This document shows positions 1 through 7,881 of a DNA stretch of 64,000 nt, one piece after another. The notes under the pieces were generated by a model. That model saw nothing but the letters and a program-made list of their open reading frames with translations, ran no database searches and was not told the DNA's origin. This stretch comes from Methylomonas koyamae (GTDB taxonomy: Bacteria; Pseudomonadota; Gammaproteobacteria; Methylococcales; Methylomonadaceae): the NCBI RefSeq assembly GCF_001644025.1, contig NZ_LUUK01000194.1, positions 1 through 64,000 of the forward strand, read 5' to 3'. Both the position numbers and the translations under genes were made by a program. Numbering within the stretch: position 1 is the first letter of the stretch; the number at the start of each line of letters is the position of its first letter.

Positions 1-57
1 CTTTTACGACACCCTCTGAAGTGGAAGCTGAATTTTTTATTCACCGGGTAAGTGAGT

Positions 58-111
58 GTGTTTTGGGCGGTTCGTGTTGAGCAAAGTCGAAACATGGACG
101 GCCCAAAACAC
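58..111. repeat. Short palindromic intergenic repeat
   Basis: The 11-base arms GTGTTTTGGGC (58-68) and GCCCAAAACAC (101-111) are perfect inverted copies around a 32-base centre that contains TTCGTGTTGAGC and GTCGAA. That centre resembles the dispersed TTCGTGCTGAGC...GTCGAA palindromes that litter many proteobacterial genomes. It lies upstream of eutB and is unlikely to be coding. Confidence 0.6.
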
Positions 112-234
112 GTGACAACGGATCTTTTTGAGATACCCCAGTTTGCGGCAAGCATCCGCTCGCCAGTGTCACGAATCGGTCATAAAACCGGCTTATGCTC
201 GCGGTCCAATCATCAATCAATTTTCGCTCGCGCA

Positions 235-1614
235 ATGCCCTACTCCACCGCCGTCAACGGCCACTGCTTTCAATTTGCGAATCTGCGGGTGTTGATGGCT
301 AAGGCATCGCAGCGCCGGGCGGCCGACGAATTGGCCGGATTGGCCACCGATTCCGAAATCGAACGGGCCGCCGCCCAGCGTTGCCTGGCCGAAGTCACGC
401 TGCAACGCTTTTTAGAAGAGCCGCTGATCGACCCAGAATGCGACGAAGTCTCGCGCCTGATCTTGGAGCGCCACGACGCGCAAGCGTTTGCGCCGGTCGC
501 CGGTTTGTCGGTCGGCGAATTCCGCGATTGGCTGCTGACCGGCCAAACCGACTTGACAGCGCTGGCACCGGGATTGACGCCGGAAATGGTCGCCGCGGTC
601 AGCAAAATCATGCGCAACCAGGATCTGATCGCGGTCGCCCGCCGCTGCCGGGTTGTTAGCCGGTTTCGCAATACCCTGGGACTGCCGGGCCGGCTATCCA
701 CCCGGCTGCAGCCGAACCATCCGACCGACGACCCGCGCGGCATCGCCGCCAGCATTCTGGACGGCTTGCTGTACGGCAGCGGCGACGCGGTGATCGGCAT
801 CAACCCGGCCACCGACAGCCTGGACAACGTCCGCGCCTTGCTGGAGATGCTCGACGGCATCATCCAGCGCTACGCAATCCCGACCCAGGCCTGCGTATTG
901 GCTCACGTCACCACCACAATGGAACTGATGCGACGCGGCGCGCCGGTCGATCTGGTGTTTCAGTCGATCGCCGGCACCGAAGCGGCCAATCGCAGCTTCG
1001 GCGTGGATTTGGCGCTGTTGCGCGAAGCCAAGGCAATGGCCGATGCGCAACGGCGCGGCAGCATCGGCAGCCAGTTAATGTACTTCGAGACCGGCCAGGG
1101 CAGCGCATTGTCCGCCGGCGCCCACCACGGCGTCGATGCGCAAACCTGCGAAGCCCGCGCCTACGCGGTCGCCCGCGAGTTCGATCCGCTGCTGGTCAAT
1201 TCGGTGGTCGGCTTCATCGGCCCGGAATACTTGTACGACGGCAAACAGATTATCCGCGCCGGTCTGGAAGACCATTTTTGCGGCAAACTGCTCGGCCTAC
1301 CGATGGGATGCGACATTTGCTACACCAATCATGCCGAGGCGGACCAGGACGACATGGACACCTTGCTGACCTTGCTCGGCGTTGCCGGCTGCCATTTCGT
1401 GATGGGCGTACCCGGCGCCGACGACGTGATGCTGGCCTACCAAAGCACCTCGTTCCACGACGCGCTGTATCTGCGCGATGCACTGGGCCTTCGGCCGGCG
1501 CCGGAATTCGAGGCCTGGCTGGAAAACCAGGGCATCTTCGACAACAACCGTCTGGCCGGCCGGCGCGACGCGTCCCGGCTACTCGGCCAGTTTCGCGGCG
1601 AACTGACCGCATGA
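235..1614 (+). CDS. eutB: Ethanolamine ammonia-lyase large subunit (EutB)
   Basis: This is the catalytic large subunit of adenosylcobalamin-dependent ethanolamine ammonia-lyase, which converts ethanolamine to acetaldehyde and ammonia. The 459-aa product carries segments I recognise from EutB, including YFETGQGSALSAGA, VVGFIGPEYLYDGKQIIRAG and CYTNHAEADQDDMD, and it has family-typical length. The frame stays open upstream to base 52, but that extension runs through a palindromic repeat and has no EutB-like sequence. The ATG at 235 lies just before the first homologous segment (NGHCFQFANLRVLMAKA). The gene overlaps eutC by four bases (ATGA), so the subunits are probably translationally coupled. 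No eutA reactivase, shell proteins or aldehyde dehydrogenase are in view, which fits a stand-alone EutBC used to obtain nitrogen or acetaldehyde. The family call is secure; the exact start is less so. Confidence 0.93.
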   Translation: MPYSTAVNGHCFQFANLRVLMAKASQRRAADELAGLATDSEIERAAAQRCLAEVTLQRFLEEPLIDPECDEVSRLILERHDAQAFAPVAGLSVGEFRDWLLTGQTDLTALAPGLTPEMVAAVSKIMRNQDLIAVARRCRVVSRFRNTLGLPGRLSTRLQPNHPTDDPRGIAASILDGLLYGSGDAVIGINPATDSLDNVRALLEMLDGIIQRYAIPTQACVLAHVTTTMELMRRGAPVDLVFQSIAGTEAANRSFGVDLALLREAKAMADAQRRGSIGSQLMYFETGQGSALSAGAHHGVDAQTCEARAYAVAREFDPLLVNSVVGFIGPEYLYDGKQIIRAGLEDHFCGKLLGLPMGCDICYTNHAEADQDDMDTLLTLLGVAGCHFVMGVPGADDVMLAYQSTSFHDALYLRDALGLRPAPEFEAWLENQGIFDNNRLAGRRDASRLLGQFRGELTA

Positions 1615-2387
1615 GCGATCCCTGGCGGGAACTGCGCCGCTACACCCAAGCTCGCATCGCATTGGGCCGGGCCGGCTGCGCGCTGCCAACCTCGGCGCAA
1701 CTGGAATTCAACACCGCCCACGCCGCGGCTCGGGACGCGGTGCATCGACCGTGGGCGGTTCGCGCCTATGCCGATGCGGTCGCCAATGCCGGCTGGCCGG
1801 TTCTGGTACTGAACACGCCGATTACGGATCGCGCCGATTATTTGCGCCGACCGGACTTGGGCAGGCGCCTGACCGAAGACAGCCGCGCCCAACTCGCGAC
1901 TCTGAACCCGACCGGCTCCGACGTCGCGCTGATCGTCAGCAACGGCCTGTCTTCGACCGCGGTCGAACGCCACGGCTTCGGCTTATTGCAAGCGATCATA
2001 GCCGCTTACCGCTCGTCCGGCCTGAGTCTGGCTCCGATTTGTCTGGTGCCGGAAGCCCGAGTCGCCGTCGCCGACGAAATCGGCGAGCGGCTACAAGCCA
2101 AACTGGCCGTCATCATCGTCGGCGAACGCCCCGGCTTAAGCGCCGCCGACAGCTTGGGCATTTACCTAACCCACGCGCCGCGACTCGGCAATACCGACGC
2201 CGATCGCAACTGCCTATCCAACATTCGCCCTCCTCAAGGCCTGGCTTACGAAGCCGCCGCGATCAAACTGGCTTATCTGAGCGCGCAAGCGCTGCGGCGC
2301 GGACTTTCCGGCGTGGCCTTGAAAGACGACATGCCGAGCGGCTGGTTGCCGACCAGCAAGGACGCCAACAGCTTGGACTGGTTTTAA
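1611..2387 (+). CDS. eutC: Ethanolamine ammonia-lyase small subunit (EutC)
   Basis: This is the small subunit of ethanolamine ammonia-lyase, which with EutB forms the B12-binding holoenzyme. The 258-aa product begins MSDPWRELRRYTQARIALGR and contains the EutC-type stretches DVALIVSNGLSSTAVERHG, ICLVPEARVAVADEIGERL and VIIVGERPGLSAADSLGIYL. The start ATG at 1611 overlaps the eutB stop (ATGA), which decides it over the longer open frame upstream. The length is normal for the compact EutC class, which lacks the long N-terminal extension of the enteric protein. The deamination substrate is inferred from family membership; nothing else in the window uses acetaldehyde. Confidence 0.92.
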   Translation: MSDPWRELRRYTQARIALGRAGCALPTSAQLEFNTAHAAARDAVHRPWAVRAYADAVANAGWPVLVLNTPITDRADYLRRPDLGRRLTEDSRAQLATLNPTGSDVALIVSNGLSSTAVERHGFGLLQAIIAAYRSSGLSLAPICLVPEARVAVADEIGERLQAKLAVIIVGERPGLSAADSLGIYLTHAPRLGNTDADRNCLSNIRPPQGLAYEAAAIKLAYLSAQALRRGLSGVALKDDMPSGWLPTSKDANSLDWF

Positions 2388-2749
2388 GTATTTGGATGCC
2401 GACAGATCCACTTGGTTTGAATTCGATGCAACCCGGAAAAATACCGGCCATTTGCATTCTAAGGTTGGAAATTAGAACGTAGCTAATATTTAAATATCAC
2501 CGTAGCGAGCAAAACTTTGTTGGATTAGTAATGCTTCCAAACAGCCATTATGTGCAAAAGTTGGATGGGAGTTATGTTCGTTACCGGCCAATGGCCGCCT
2601 AACGAAACAAAAATTCCAATGGCAAGTGTCTAGCGAAAAGCACGCGCAGAGTGTGGTGAGTTTACGAGCCGCAACAATCGCGAACGATGCGCTTCACGCT
2701 GTTCAGCAACTCATATGGTCCTAACCCCTACGAAAGAAGCAGTTTTTAG
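2388..2749. other. Intergenic, AT-rich, no gene seen
   Basis: There are 362 bases between eutC and the convergent DUF4238 gene. No convincing reading frame or clean terminator was found. The composition becomes visibly AT-richer here than in eutBC, marking the start of an accessory patch. It contains one copy of a degenerate direct repeat (2585-2629). Confidence 0.6.
2585..2629 (+). repeat. Degenerate direct repeat, left copy
   Basis: This 45-base segment pairs with 3788-3832 without gaps. Bases 1-8 (CGGCCAAT), 10-13 (GCCG), 32-38 (CCAATGG) and 40-45 (AAGTGT) are the same in both, while the middle differs. I count 28 of 45 identical positions. The two copies flank the DUF4238 gene. Confidence 0.45.
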
Positions 2750-3640
2750 CTAGAATTTTTGGAATTTTACTTGATTTTGGAGTGCTTCCAAAGTGACTTT
2801 GCTTGAAGCAATCACTATCTCTAATGCATTCTCCCACTGCGCTTTGTTTATTTCCTCGAGTTCTTGTTGGCTCGCTTGACGCCTTATGATTGTGTTTTGG
2901 GGACTTGTCGAGGGTTGAGCCTTGACTGCCACCAATTTTGATAATGGAACACTAAATCCTTGAGACAAGTCTGTTTGTGGAAGAGGTGTATCGCCCAGAA
3001 CGTACTCCAAACCTTGAGGGGCATCAAGCAAAGTCAAGTCCATATTAAGCAAACTTCTACAAATATTTTCTTTTGCTTTTAATGCGTCCTGGACAGGAAG
3101 TTGTGGGTCTTGTGGCGATAAACCTTCAAGAATTTTAAATTCTTTTAGCAAATTATCTTTTGGTACTGCCTGCGCTTCTTTGTATATGCTGTCAATTTCT
3201 GAGGCATCAACACCGATAGTGATAGCTTTAATCTTAAATTCTTCAAAATCTAAGTCATGTACCTGAGTCAATAGCTCACCAAGCTCGATTGCCTTCTTAG
3301 GTACTCTTCCCAGTATATCGGGATGACGGCAAGCCTGTAATGCTAATGCTGAACAAAGCTCATCTCTATCAATTGGTGTTGGCTGATATCCACCCGTAAT
3401 TAATTTAGTATATAGCGCAGCTATCTTAGTTTCTTGTTTCCCAAGACCATTCTCAATTTCATCAGATGGATTCCAGTGGTTGTCAAAAACAGTATAAATC
3501 CAATCTCCTCTCATTTCATTTTTTGGTGATACAACATCAATTTTCGATCCTTTAAGCCCATAGAGCGTATTTTTATCGTCCCTGAACTTTTTCTGCCAGA
3601 ACTGGGGCACATAGTGATGATTTGTCTTTTCAAATGACAT
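2750..3640 (-). CDS. DUF4238-family protein
   Basis: The 296-aa product has the DUF4238 signature near its N-terminus, a histidine-rich HHYVPQFWQKKF motif after the initiator, followed by an IYTVFDNHWN segment. Biochemical function is unknown for the family, which often appears as isolated accessory genes. I chose the ATG at 3640 because AAGGAAG lies about 5 bases upstream of it, while an ATG seven codons earlier has no ribosome binding site. There is no signal peptide or membrane segment. Codon use is A/T-rich (many Lys, Ile and Asn residues) compared with its neighbours, and degenerate direct repeats flank the gene, so horizontal acquisition is likely. A defence role is conceivable but nothing in the sequence supports it. 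Confidence 0.75.
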   Translation of the reverse strand: MSFEKTNHHYVPQFWQKKFRDDKNTLYGLKGSKIDVVSPKNEMRGDWIYTVFDNHWNPSDEIENGLGKQETKIAALYTKLITGGYQPTPIDRDELCSALALQACRHPDILGRVPKKAIELGELLTQVHDLDFEEFKIKAITIGVDASEIDSIYKEAQAVPKDNLLKEFKILEGLSPQDPQLPVQDALKAKENICRSLLNMDLTLLDAPQGLEYVLGDTPLPQTDLSQGFSVPLSKLVAVKAQPSTSPQNTIIRRQASQQELEEINKAQWENALEIVIASSKVTLEALQNQVKFQKF

Positions 3641-3787
3641 AGGACTTCCTTTATAAAGCAACTCTAATGTTTTTATATTCTTTCTTCACCGAATGTCGGC
3701 AATAAACACGTTTTCCGTAATTGGTAAAATATTGTGAATGCCCGCAACGGGTCGATAGTACCAGTTCGCCTGCCACAGAGAACTATC

Positions 3788-3832
3788 GGCCAATAGCCGA
3801 CCGTCACGCTTTTGAAACCAATGGAAAGTGTG
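3788..3832 (+). repeat. Degenerate direct repeat, right copy
   Basis: This is the partner of 2585-2629, with the same spacing between the conserved ends (CGGCCAAT at the start, CCAATGG and AAGTGT at the end). It sits between the DUF4238 gene and the methyltransferase gene. Confidence 0.45.
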
Positions 3833-3904
3833 GTCTCAGAGCAGTCGCTCAATGTTGAAAATCAGCGATGCTGGTACGGTGTCCACTGCGTTGACTTATA
3901 GGGG

Positions 3905-4627
3905 TTACTTCACTCTTCTAGCCACTATGGACGTAATGGCAGGAATGGTTTCGCCCTGTGCCAAGTTCGGGTTGAATGCTGCGCCGTATTGGAATTCGCT
4001 ACCTTCTCTAGGCCAATGAAAATTTTTTACGTCAACAACCTCGAAGCCTATTTTTCCAAAGACGTACGTATCGTAGTCATCTTTTGTGTGTTTGAAGTAT
4101 TCAGTATCGGAAAAGCCAACAACTAAGGCACCGCGATTGACCAAGTGAATATAATCCACCGATGCCAAACATACATCAGACGATACGATGATATCTTCTA
4201 TTTTTTCTCGGTATAGCTTTGATTTCGTTAGTTCATCCGGTTCTTCATCAGTGTGCTTAAATATATCGATTCCGTGCGAACCAATAAACCACCCAACAAT
4301 AACAGCAGGATTAAAATCTTTGATAGCTCTCTTGTCGCTTGCTTTAAGATCAAAAAAATCGCATTTGTGTATCTTTGCGTTGTTTCCAGCCTCATTAATG
4401 TGTTTTGTTGCCATCTTAATCAGGTGAGGATTATTATCTAAAGATAGCACATTGCGTCCGGTGGATAGATGACGCGTGCTATTTCCAATGCCACAACCAA
4501 ATTCAATAGCGTTTCCATCAGGCGTTATTTTAGATAGCTGTTCATAAATACCATGAGCCTCAAGAAAATCAGATTCGCTTTCCCAAAGCTTCGAATATTG
4601 CTCAGCATTACTTAGCACATGATTCAT
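3905..4627 (-). CDS. Class I SAM-dependent methyltransferase
   Basis: This 240-aa protein has a Rossmann-type methyltransferase motif I (AIEFGCGIGNSTRHL, about residues 40-54) followed by an acidic motif II (LSLDNNPHLIKMA), as expected for SAM binding. The methyl acceptor cannot be read from the sequence. The ATG at 4627 is preferred because AGG sits six bases upstream of it; an ATG four codons earlier lacks a ribosome binding site. Like the DUF4238 gene it is AT-rich and lies in the same accessory patch, on the same strand but 264 bases away, so they need not be co-transcribed. Small-molecule, lipid and protein methylation all remain possible. Confidence 0.7.
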   Translation of the reverse strand: MNHVLSNAEQYSKLWESESDFLEAHGIYEQLSKITPDGNAIEFGCGIGNSTRHLSTGRNVLSLDNNPHLIKMATKHINEAGNNAKIHKCDFFDLKASDKRAIKDFNPAVIVGWFIGSHGIDIFKHTDEEPDELTKSKLYREKIEDIIVSSDVCLASVDYIHLVNRGALVVGFSDTEYFKHTKDDYDTYVFGKIGFEVVDVKNFHWPREGSEFQYGAAFNPNLAQGETIPAITSIVARRVK

Positions 4628-4798
4628 TTTTTTCCTCATTATTTATGTACGGAGGGCCGTAGATACTCTGTTCAAAAGCAACAAATTTCATCATCTTTTA
4701 CTCAGCGATGATCGATTCAGGGATGGCATAAAACCGTGTGTTATCGAATGGCTGATCATGCGTGAGCATGCTATGGATCGCATGCAGCTCGTAGGATG

Positions 4799-4932
4799 AT
4801 GACATGGACTCCTCCCCACCCCAAGCGGGGTCATACTGCACCAGAGAATTTAAACGGAGCGACGAGGAGTCCGAAATGAATAATAACGTGGTGGGTCTGG
4901 ATACGGCAAAAAGCATTTTTCATCTGTACAGC
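4799..4932 (+). mobile_element. IS110-family element remnant (left end plus 5' tnp stub)
   Basis: The segment holds a non-coding leader and the first 19 codons of an IS110-type transposase, then stops. It is bounded by identical 14-base direct copies of CAGCTCGTAGGATG (4785-4798 and 4933-4946), which belong to a local palindromic repeat. The leader has a perfect 9-base inverted repeat, GGACTCCTC (4806-4814) and GAGGAGTCC (4864-4872), enclosing a small CCCC-AAGC-GGGG hairpin (4819-4830). Insertion into palindromic repeats is known for IS110 relatives such as IS621. The element is far too short to be active. Confidence 0.55.
4876..4932 (+). pseudogene. Truncated IS110-family transposase (first 19 codons)
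   Basis: The reading begins MNNNVVGLDTAKSIFHLYS, closely matching the start of IS110-type DEDD transposases. In these the Asp of the GLDTAK segment is the first catalytic residue. GAGGAG lies just upstream as a ribosome binding site. After the Ser codon the sequence runs into the CAGCTCGTAGGATG repeat and the frame continues as unrelated residues, so the remaining RuvC-like and C-terminal serine-containing domains are lost. Confidence 0.6.
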
Positions 4933-4939
4933 CAGCTCG

Positions 4940-4974
4940 TAGGATGGGTAGAGGCGCTAGCCGAAACCCATCAA
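4940..4974 (+). repeat. Palindromic repeat, left arm of an inverted pair
   Basis: The arm starts TAGGATGGGTAGAG and ends GAAACCCATCAA. The same ends appear in reverse complement at 5219-5250, 244 bases downstream. Each arm is itself a near-palindrome (GATGGGT...ACCCATC), so it resembles the dispersed GATGGGT/ACCCATC hairpins of many gammaproteobacteria. Confidence 0.6.
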
Positions 4975-5575
4975 AAATACCATCGAATACGCCAAATCCA
5001 ATTCAGAATATATGTCGGCCGCCCAATTTTCCGGGAGAATGCCACGTTTGCCGAAGTCGTCCGCGTTTCTATTTGCGTTCACGGCTTTTGGAAATTCGTT
5101 CGCCTTTTTCAACGTAAATCAGCCGCCAGCGATAACTAAAATCATCGTCACCTTCCGGCAAAGTCCAAATGGTATGGATCGGCGATATTCTGTCATATCT
5201 GATTTATCGGCGCTTCGATTGATGGGTTTCGCTTCGCTCTACCCATCCTACTGCCGGCAATTGACTAACCCCTTGTCATTGGATAACTCTTGTCGGTTGC
5301 CTCATATACCTCGAGACAAAACGATCATGCCGTACCCAACTAAACCGATTCTTTCCCGAAAACCGAATTCCAACCCTATGATTCGATCCAATGGTATTGT
5401 TCGGCGGGTTGCTTTCCAACCTCAATTTGCAAATACCTTGTGCCGGATTTCGCTATCCCTTTGCCTGGCGCACGGGCCAACCACTCCACCTGTCGGCAAC
5501 ACCATTCCGCCCGACGCTCAAACCGAATGGATGCGCTGGCGGCGGAGCCGAAGCCGGCAGCGCACTCCCCGCCGT
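4975..5575. other. Intergenic, no gene supported
   Basis: This is the region between the IS110 remnant and the end of the neuC-like gene. Several frames are open but none resembles a protein or has a ribosome binding site. It contains the right arm of the inverted repeat pair. No clean intrinsic terminator for the long glycan operon was found here. Confidence 0.5.
5219..5250 (-). repeat. Palindromic repeat, right arm of an inverted pair
   Basis: In reverse complement it reads TAGGATGGGTAGAG, then a short variable centre, then GAAACCCATCAA. This matches 4940-4974 at both ends and differs only in the middle. The 244-base interior has no convincing gene. Confidence 0.6.
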
Positions 5576-6742
5576 TTATTCCCCAATATCGTAAAACCGC
5601 TTCTTCAGCAAATCGTCAAGATCGCTGCGCTTGAGCAAGTCCTTGATCCGGGCCGACGCGCCGCCGGTGCCGTAGGGTTGGTGCAAATTCGCCAGGGTTT
5701 CGGCCAGTTCGCCGGACCAAACTTTTTCCAACGCGGCTTGGATCGCTTCGGCTTGCGGCGGGCAATGCAATACGCTGGCGGCGCACAGCCGGCCGCGTTG
5801 GCGGTCGCCGATGTCGACGGTCGGAATCTTGAACGCCGGCGCTTCCAGGATACCGCTGGACGAGTTGCCGACCACCGCGTCGACATGGCGCATCGCCGAC
5901 AAATAGCGCAACGAACCGAGCGAGACGAAGGCCGCGACCCGCTCCGGCCAGCGCGCCCGATAGTCTTCGATCAACCCGGCGATGACCCGGCCGCCGGCGT
6001 CGGCGTTGCTGTAGGTGAAAATGACGCGAACCTCCGGAAACGCGTCCAAGGCTTGCAGCAACTGCTGAAATTGTTCGGCGGCGGTTTCGGCTTCCAAGGT
6101 TGCCGGGTGAAAGGTCGCCAAGAGGTTACGCTCGGCAAATTTAAAATCGATGGCTTGTTCTAGCCCGGCGCGATCCAGCAAGGGCAGCCGAGCGGTATTG
6201 TCCAAACCCGGCGCGCCGACGTTAAACACCCGCTGCGGCTGTTCGCCGAGTTGAATCACCCGTTGCCGGTAGACTTCGGCGGCGGTGAAATGCAGATGCG
6301 ACAGTTTGGTCAAGGCGTGGCGGATGGCGTCGTCGACCGCGCCCTCGCTGAGTTCGCCACCGTGAATATGGGCGATCGGAATCCGCTGGTTCATCGCCGC
6401 CTGCGCGGCGGCGAAAATCTCGAAGCGGTCGCCAAGCACTACCACGATGTCCGGGTTCAGCTCGCTGAACGCATCGGCAAAGCCGATCAAGCCCAGGCCC
6501 ATCGCCTTGCTGATGCCGGCCGGCGTGTCCGACGACAACAGCATTTCCACCTTGCGGGCGATGCTAAAACCGTCGGCTTCGATTTGCCGCCAAGTCAAGC
6601 CGAACTCCGGCGACAAATGCATGCCGGTCGCGACCAATTGCAATGTCAAATCCGGATCGGCCTGAATTTCCTTGAGCAGCCAATACAGCAAGCCGTATTC
6701 GGCCCGCGAGCCGGTGACGACGCAAATTTTACGCGCGGCCAT
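5576..6742 (-). CDS. neuC: UDP-GlcNAc 2-epimerase, hydrolysing (NeuC/LegG type)
   Basis: The predicted reaction is hydrolysis with C2 epimerisation of an N-acetylated UDP or GDP hexosamine. It releases the free ManNAc-type sugar used to build sialic or legionaminic acids. The 388-aa product has the family's N-terminal motif (GSRAEYGLLYWLL), the HIHGGELSEGAVDDAIRHA segment and the C-terminal GNSSSGILEAPAF motif of GT-B-like epimerases. The length is typical. The start ATG at 6742 shares one base with the legC stop (TGATG), so coupling is certain by position. With LegB and LegC upstream, the LegG role is more likely than sialic acid synthesis; substrate choice cannot be read directly. This is the last gene of the apparent operon. 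No NeuB/LegI condensing synthase follows it. Confidence 0.85.
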   Translation of the reverse strand: MAARKICVVTGSRAEYGLLYWLLKEIQADPDLTLQLVATGMHLSPEFGLTWRQIEADGFSIARKVEMLLSSDTPAGISKAMGLGLIGFADAFSELNPDIVVVLGDRFEIFAAAQAAMNQRIPIAHIHGGELSEGAVDDAIRHALTKLSHLHFTAAEVYRQRVIQLGEQPQRVFNVGAPGLDNTARLPLLDRAGLEQAIDFKFAERNLLATFHPATLEAETAAEQFQQLLQALDAFPEVRVIFTYSNADAGGRVIAGLIEDYRARWPERVAAFVSLGSLRYLSAMRHVDAVVGNSSSGILEAPAFKIPTVDIGDRQRGRLCAASVLHCPPQAEAIQAALEKVWSGELAETLANLHQPYGTGGASARIKDLLKRSDLDDLLKKRFYDIGE

Positions 6743-7881
6743 CAGATCGCCACGCTGCTGGGCAGATTGACCAAGCGTTCCGCCAGGCGCCGCGATTGGC
6801 TCAAACCGTCGGTTCGGCAATGCCGGTACATCGGCAAGTCGGGCATCAAGGTCCACAACGGCCGGGTCATCACGCCGTGGGCGTTGCTGTATTCCAGAAA
6901 CGCGTCGCGTTGCGCGGCATCGTCCAGTAACAGCGCATTGAGCCAGTAATTGGAGCGGGCGCCGGCCGGCTCTTGGACAATCTCGGCGCCGTTGGCGCGC
7001 GCCCAATCCAGATAACGCCCGGCCAGCGCCCGCTTGCTGTCGACGAAGGCCGGCAATTGTTCCAGTTGCGCCAGACCCAACGCGGCATTCAGATTCGGCA
7101 TCCGGTAGTTGTACCCGATTTGGTCGTGCTCGAACTTCCAGGCGTGCGCAAGTTTGGCGGTGGTGGTCAGATGCTTGGCCTGCCGGGCCAGATCGTCGTC
7201 GTCGGTCAAAATCATGCCACCGCCGCCGGTCGTGATGATTTTATTGCCGTTGAAGCTAAGCACACCGAGCCGGCCGAAGGTGCCGCAATGGCGCTCGCCG
7301 ATGCGGCTGCCCAAGGCCTCCGCCGCGTCTTCCACCACGGGAATTCCGTAACCGTCGCAAACCGTCAGCAAGCCGGCCATGTCGCAAGGATGGCCGAAGC
7401 TATGCATCGGCAAGCAGGCGGCGATGCGCCGGCCGCTGGTTTTGTTGTAAACAACGCCGGCCCGCCGCTCGCAGCCTCGTTCCAGAAATTCGGCCAGCGC
7501 GGCCGGCGCCAAGCCCAAGGTCGCGGCTTCGATATCGATGAACACCGGCTCGGCACCGCAATAGGCGATCACGTTGCAGGTGGCGACAAAGGTCGCGGCC
7601 TGGGTGACCACTTCGTCGCCCGGCCGGACGCCGGCCAGCAGTAAGGCGATATGCAGCGCGGCGGTGCCGTTGACGGTGGCGACAGCGTGTCTGGCGCCGC
7701 TGAATTCGGCAATCTTGCGCTCGAATTCCCCGACATAGGGCCCAACGCTGGACACGAAGGTGCTGTCGATCACGTCGTTCAAATAGCGCTTTTCGTTGCC
7801 GCCGAAACGCGGCTCGTGCAGCGGGATGAAGGCGTCGGTTTGGTAAATCTCCCGCACGAAACCGACCAAACCTTCAAACAT
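6742..7881 (-). CDS. legC: PLP-dependent sugar aminotransferase, LegC type
   Basis: This is a DegT/DnrJ/EryC1-fold aminotransferase that transfers an amino group to C4 of a 4-keto-6-deoxy nucleotide sugar. The 379-aa protein begins with the LegC-like FIPLHEPRFGGNEKRYLND and STFVSSVGPYVGEFE. It carries the PLP-binding lysine at about residue 214 in SFNGNKIITTGGGGM, and the catalytic acidic segment VVEDAAEALGS. It follows legB with an eight-base overlap and precedes neuC/legG with a one-base overlap, so the three make a classic LegB-LegC-LegG block. The sugar nucleotide carrier (UDP or GDP) is undetermined. Confidence 0.85.
   Translation of the reverse strand: MFEGLVGFVREIYQTDAFIPLHEPRFGGNEKRYLNDVIDSTFVSSVGPYVGEFERKIAEFSGARHAVATVNGTAALHIALLLAGVRPGDEVVTQAATFVATCNVIAYCGAEPVFIDIEAATLGLAPAALAEFLERGCERRAGVVYNKTSGRRIAACLPMHSFGHPCDMAGLLTVCDGYGIPVVEDAAEALGSRIGERHCGTFGRLGVLSFNGNKIITTGGGGMILTDDDDLARQAKHLTTTAKLAHAWKFEHDQIGYNYRMPNLNAALGLAQLEQLPAFVDSKRALAGRYLDWARANGAEIVQEPAGARSNYWLNALLLDDAAQRDAFLEYSNAHGVMTRPLWTLMPDLPMYRHCRTDGLSQSRRLAERLVNLPSSVAI

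Noticed and set aside
52-234. Open frame extending eutB upstream to base 52
   Set aside because: The extension is read through a palindromic repeat and has no EutB-like sequence; the conserved start lies after the ATG at 235.
235-2387. Ethanolamine microcompartment operon
   Set aside because: No shell proteins, EutA, EutE, EutD or other eut genes flank eutBC.
4698-4916. Minus-strand frame across the IS110 remnant
   Set aside because: It runs antisense through the leader and transposase stub and resembles no protein.
5012-6163. Long plus-strand frame of 383 codons
   Set aside because: Most of it is the antisense of the neuC-like gene, which has strong family motifs on the other strand. The upstream part has no recognisable protein.
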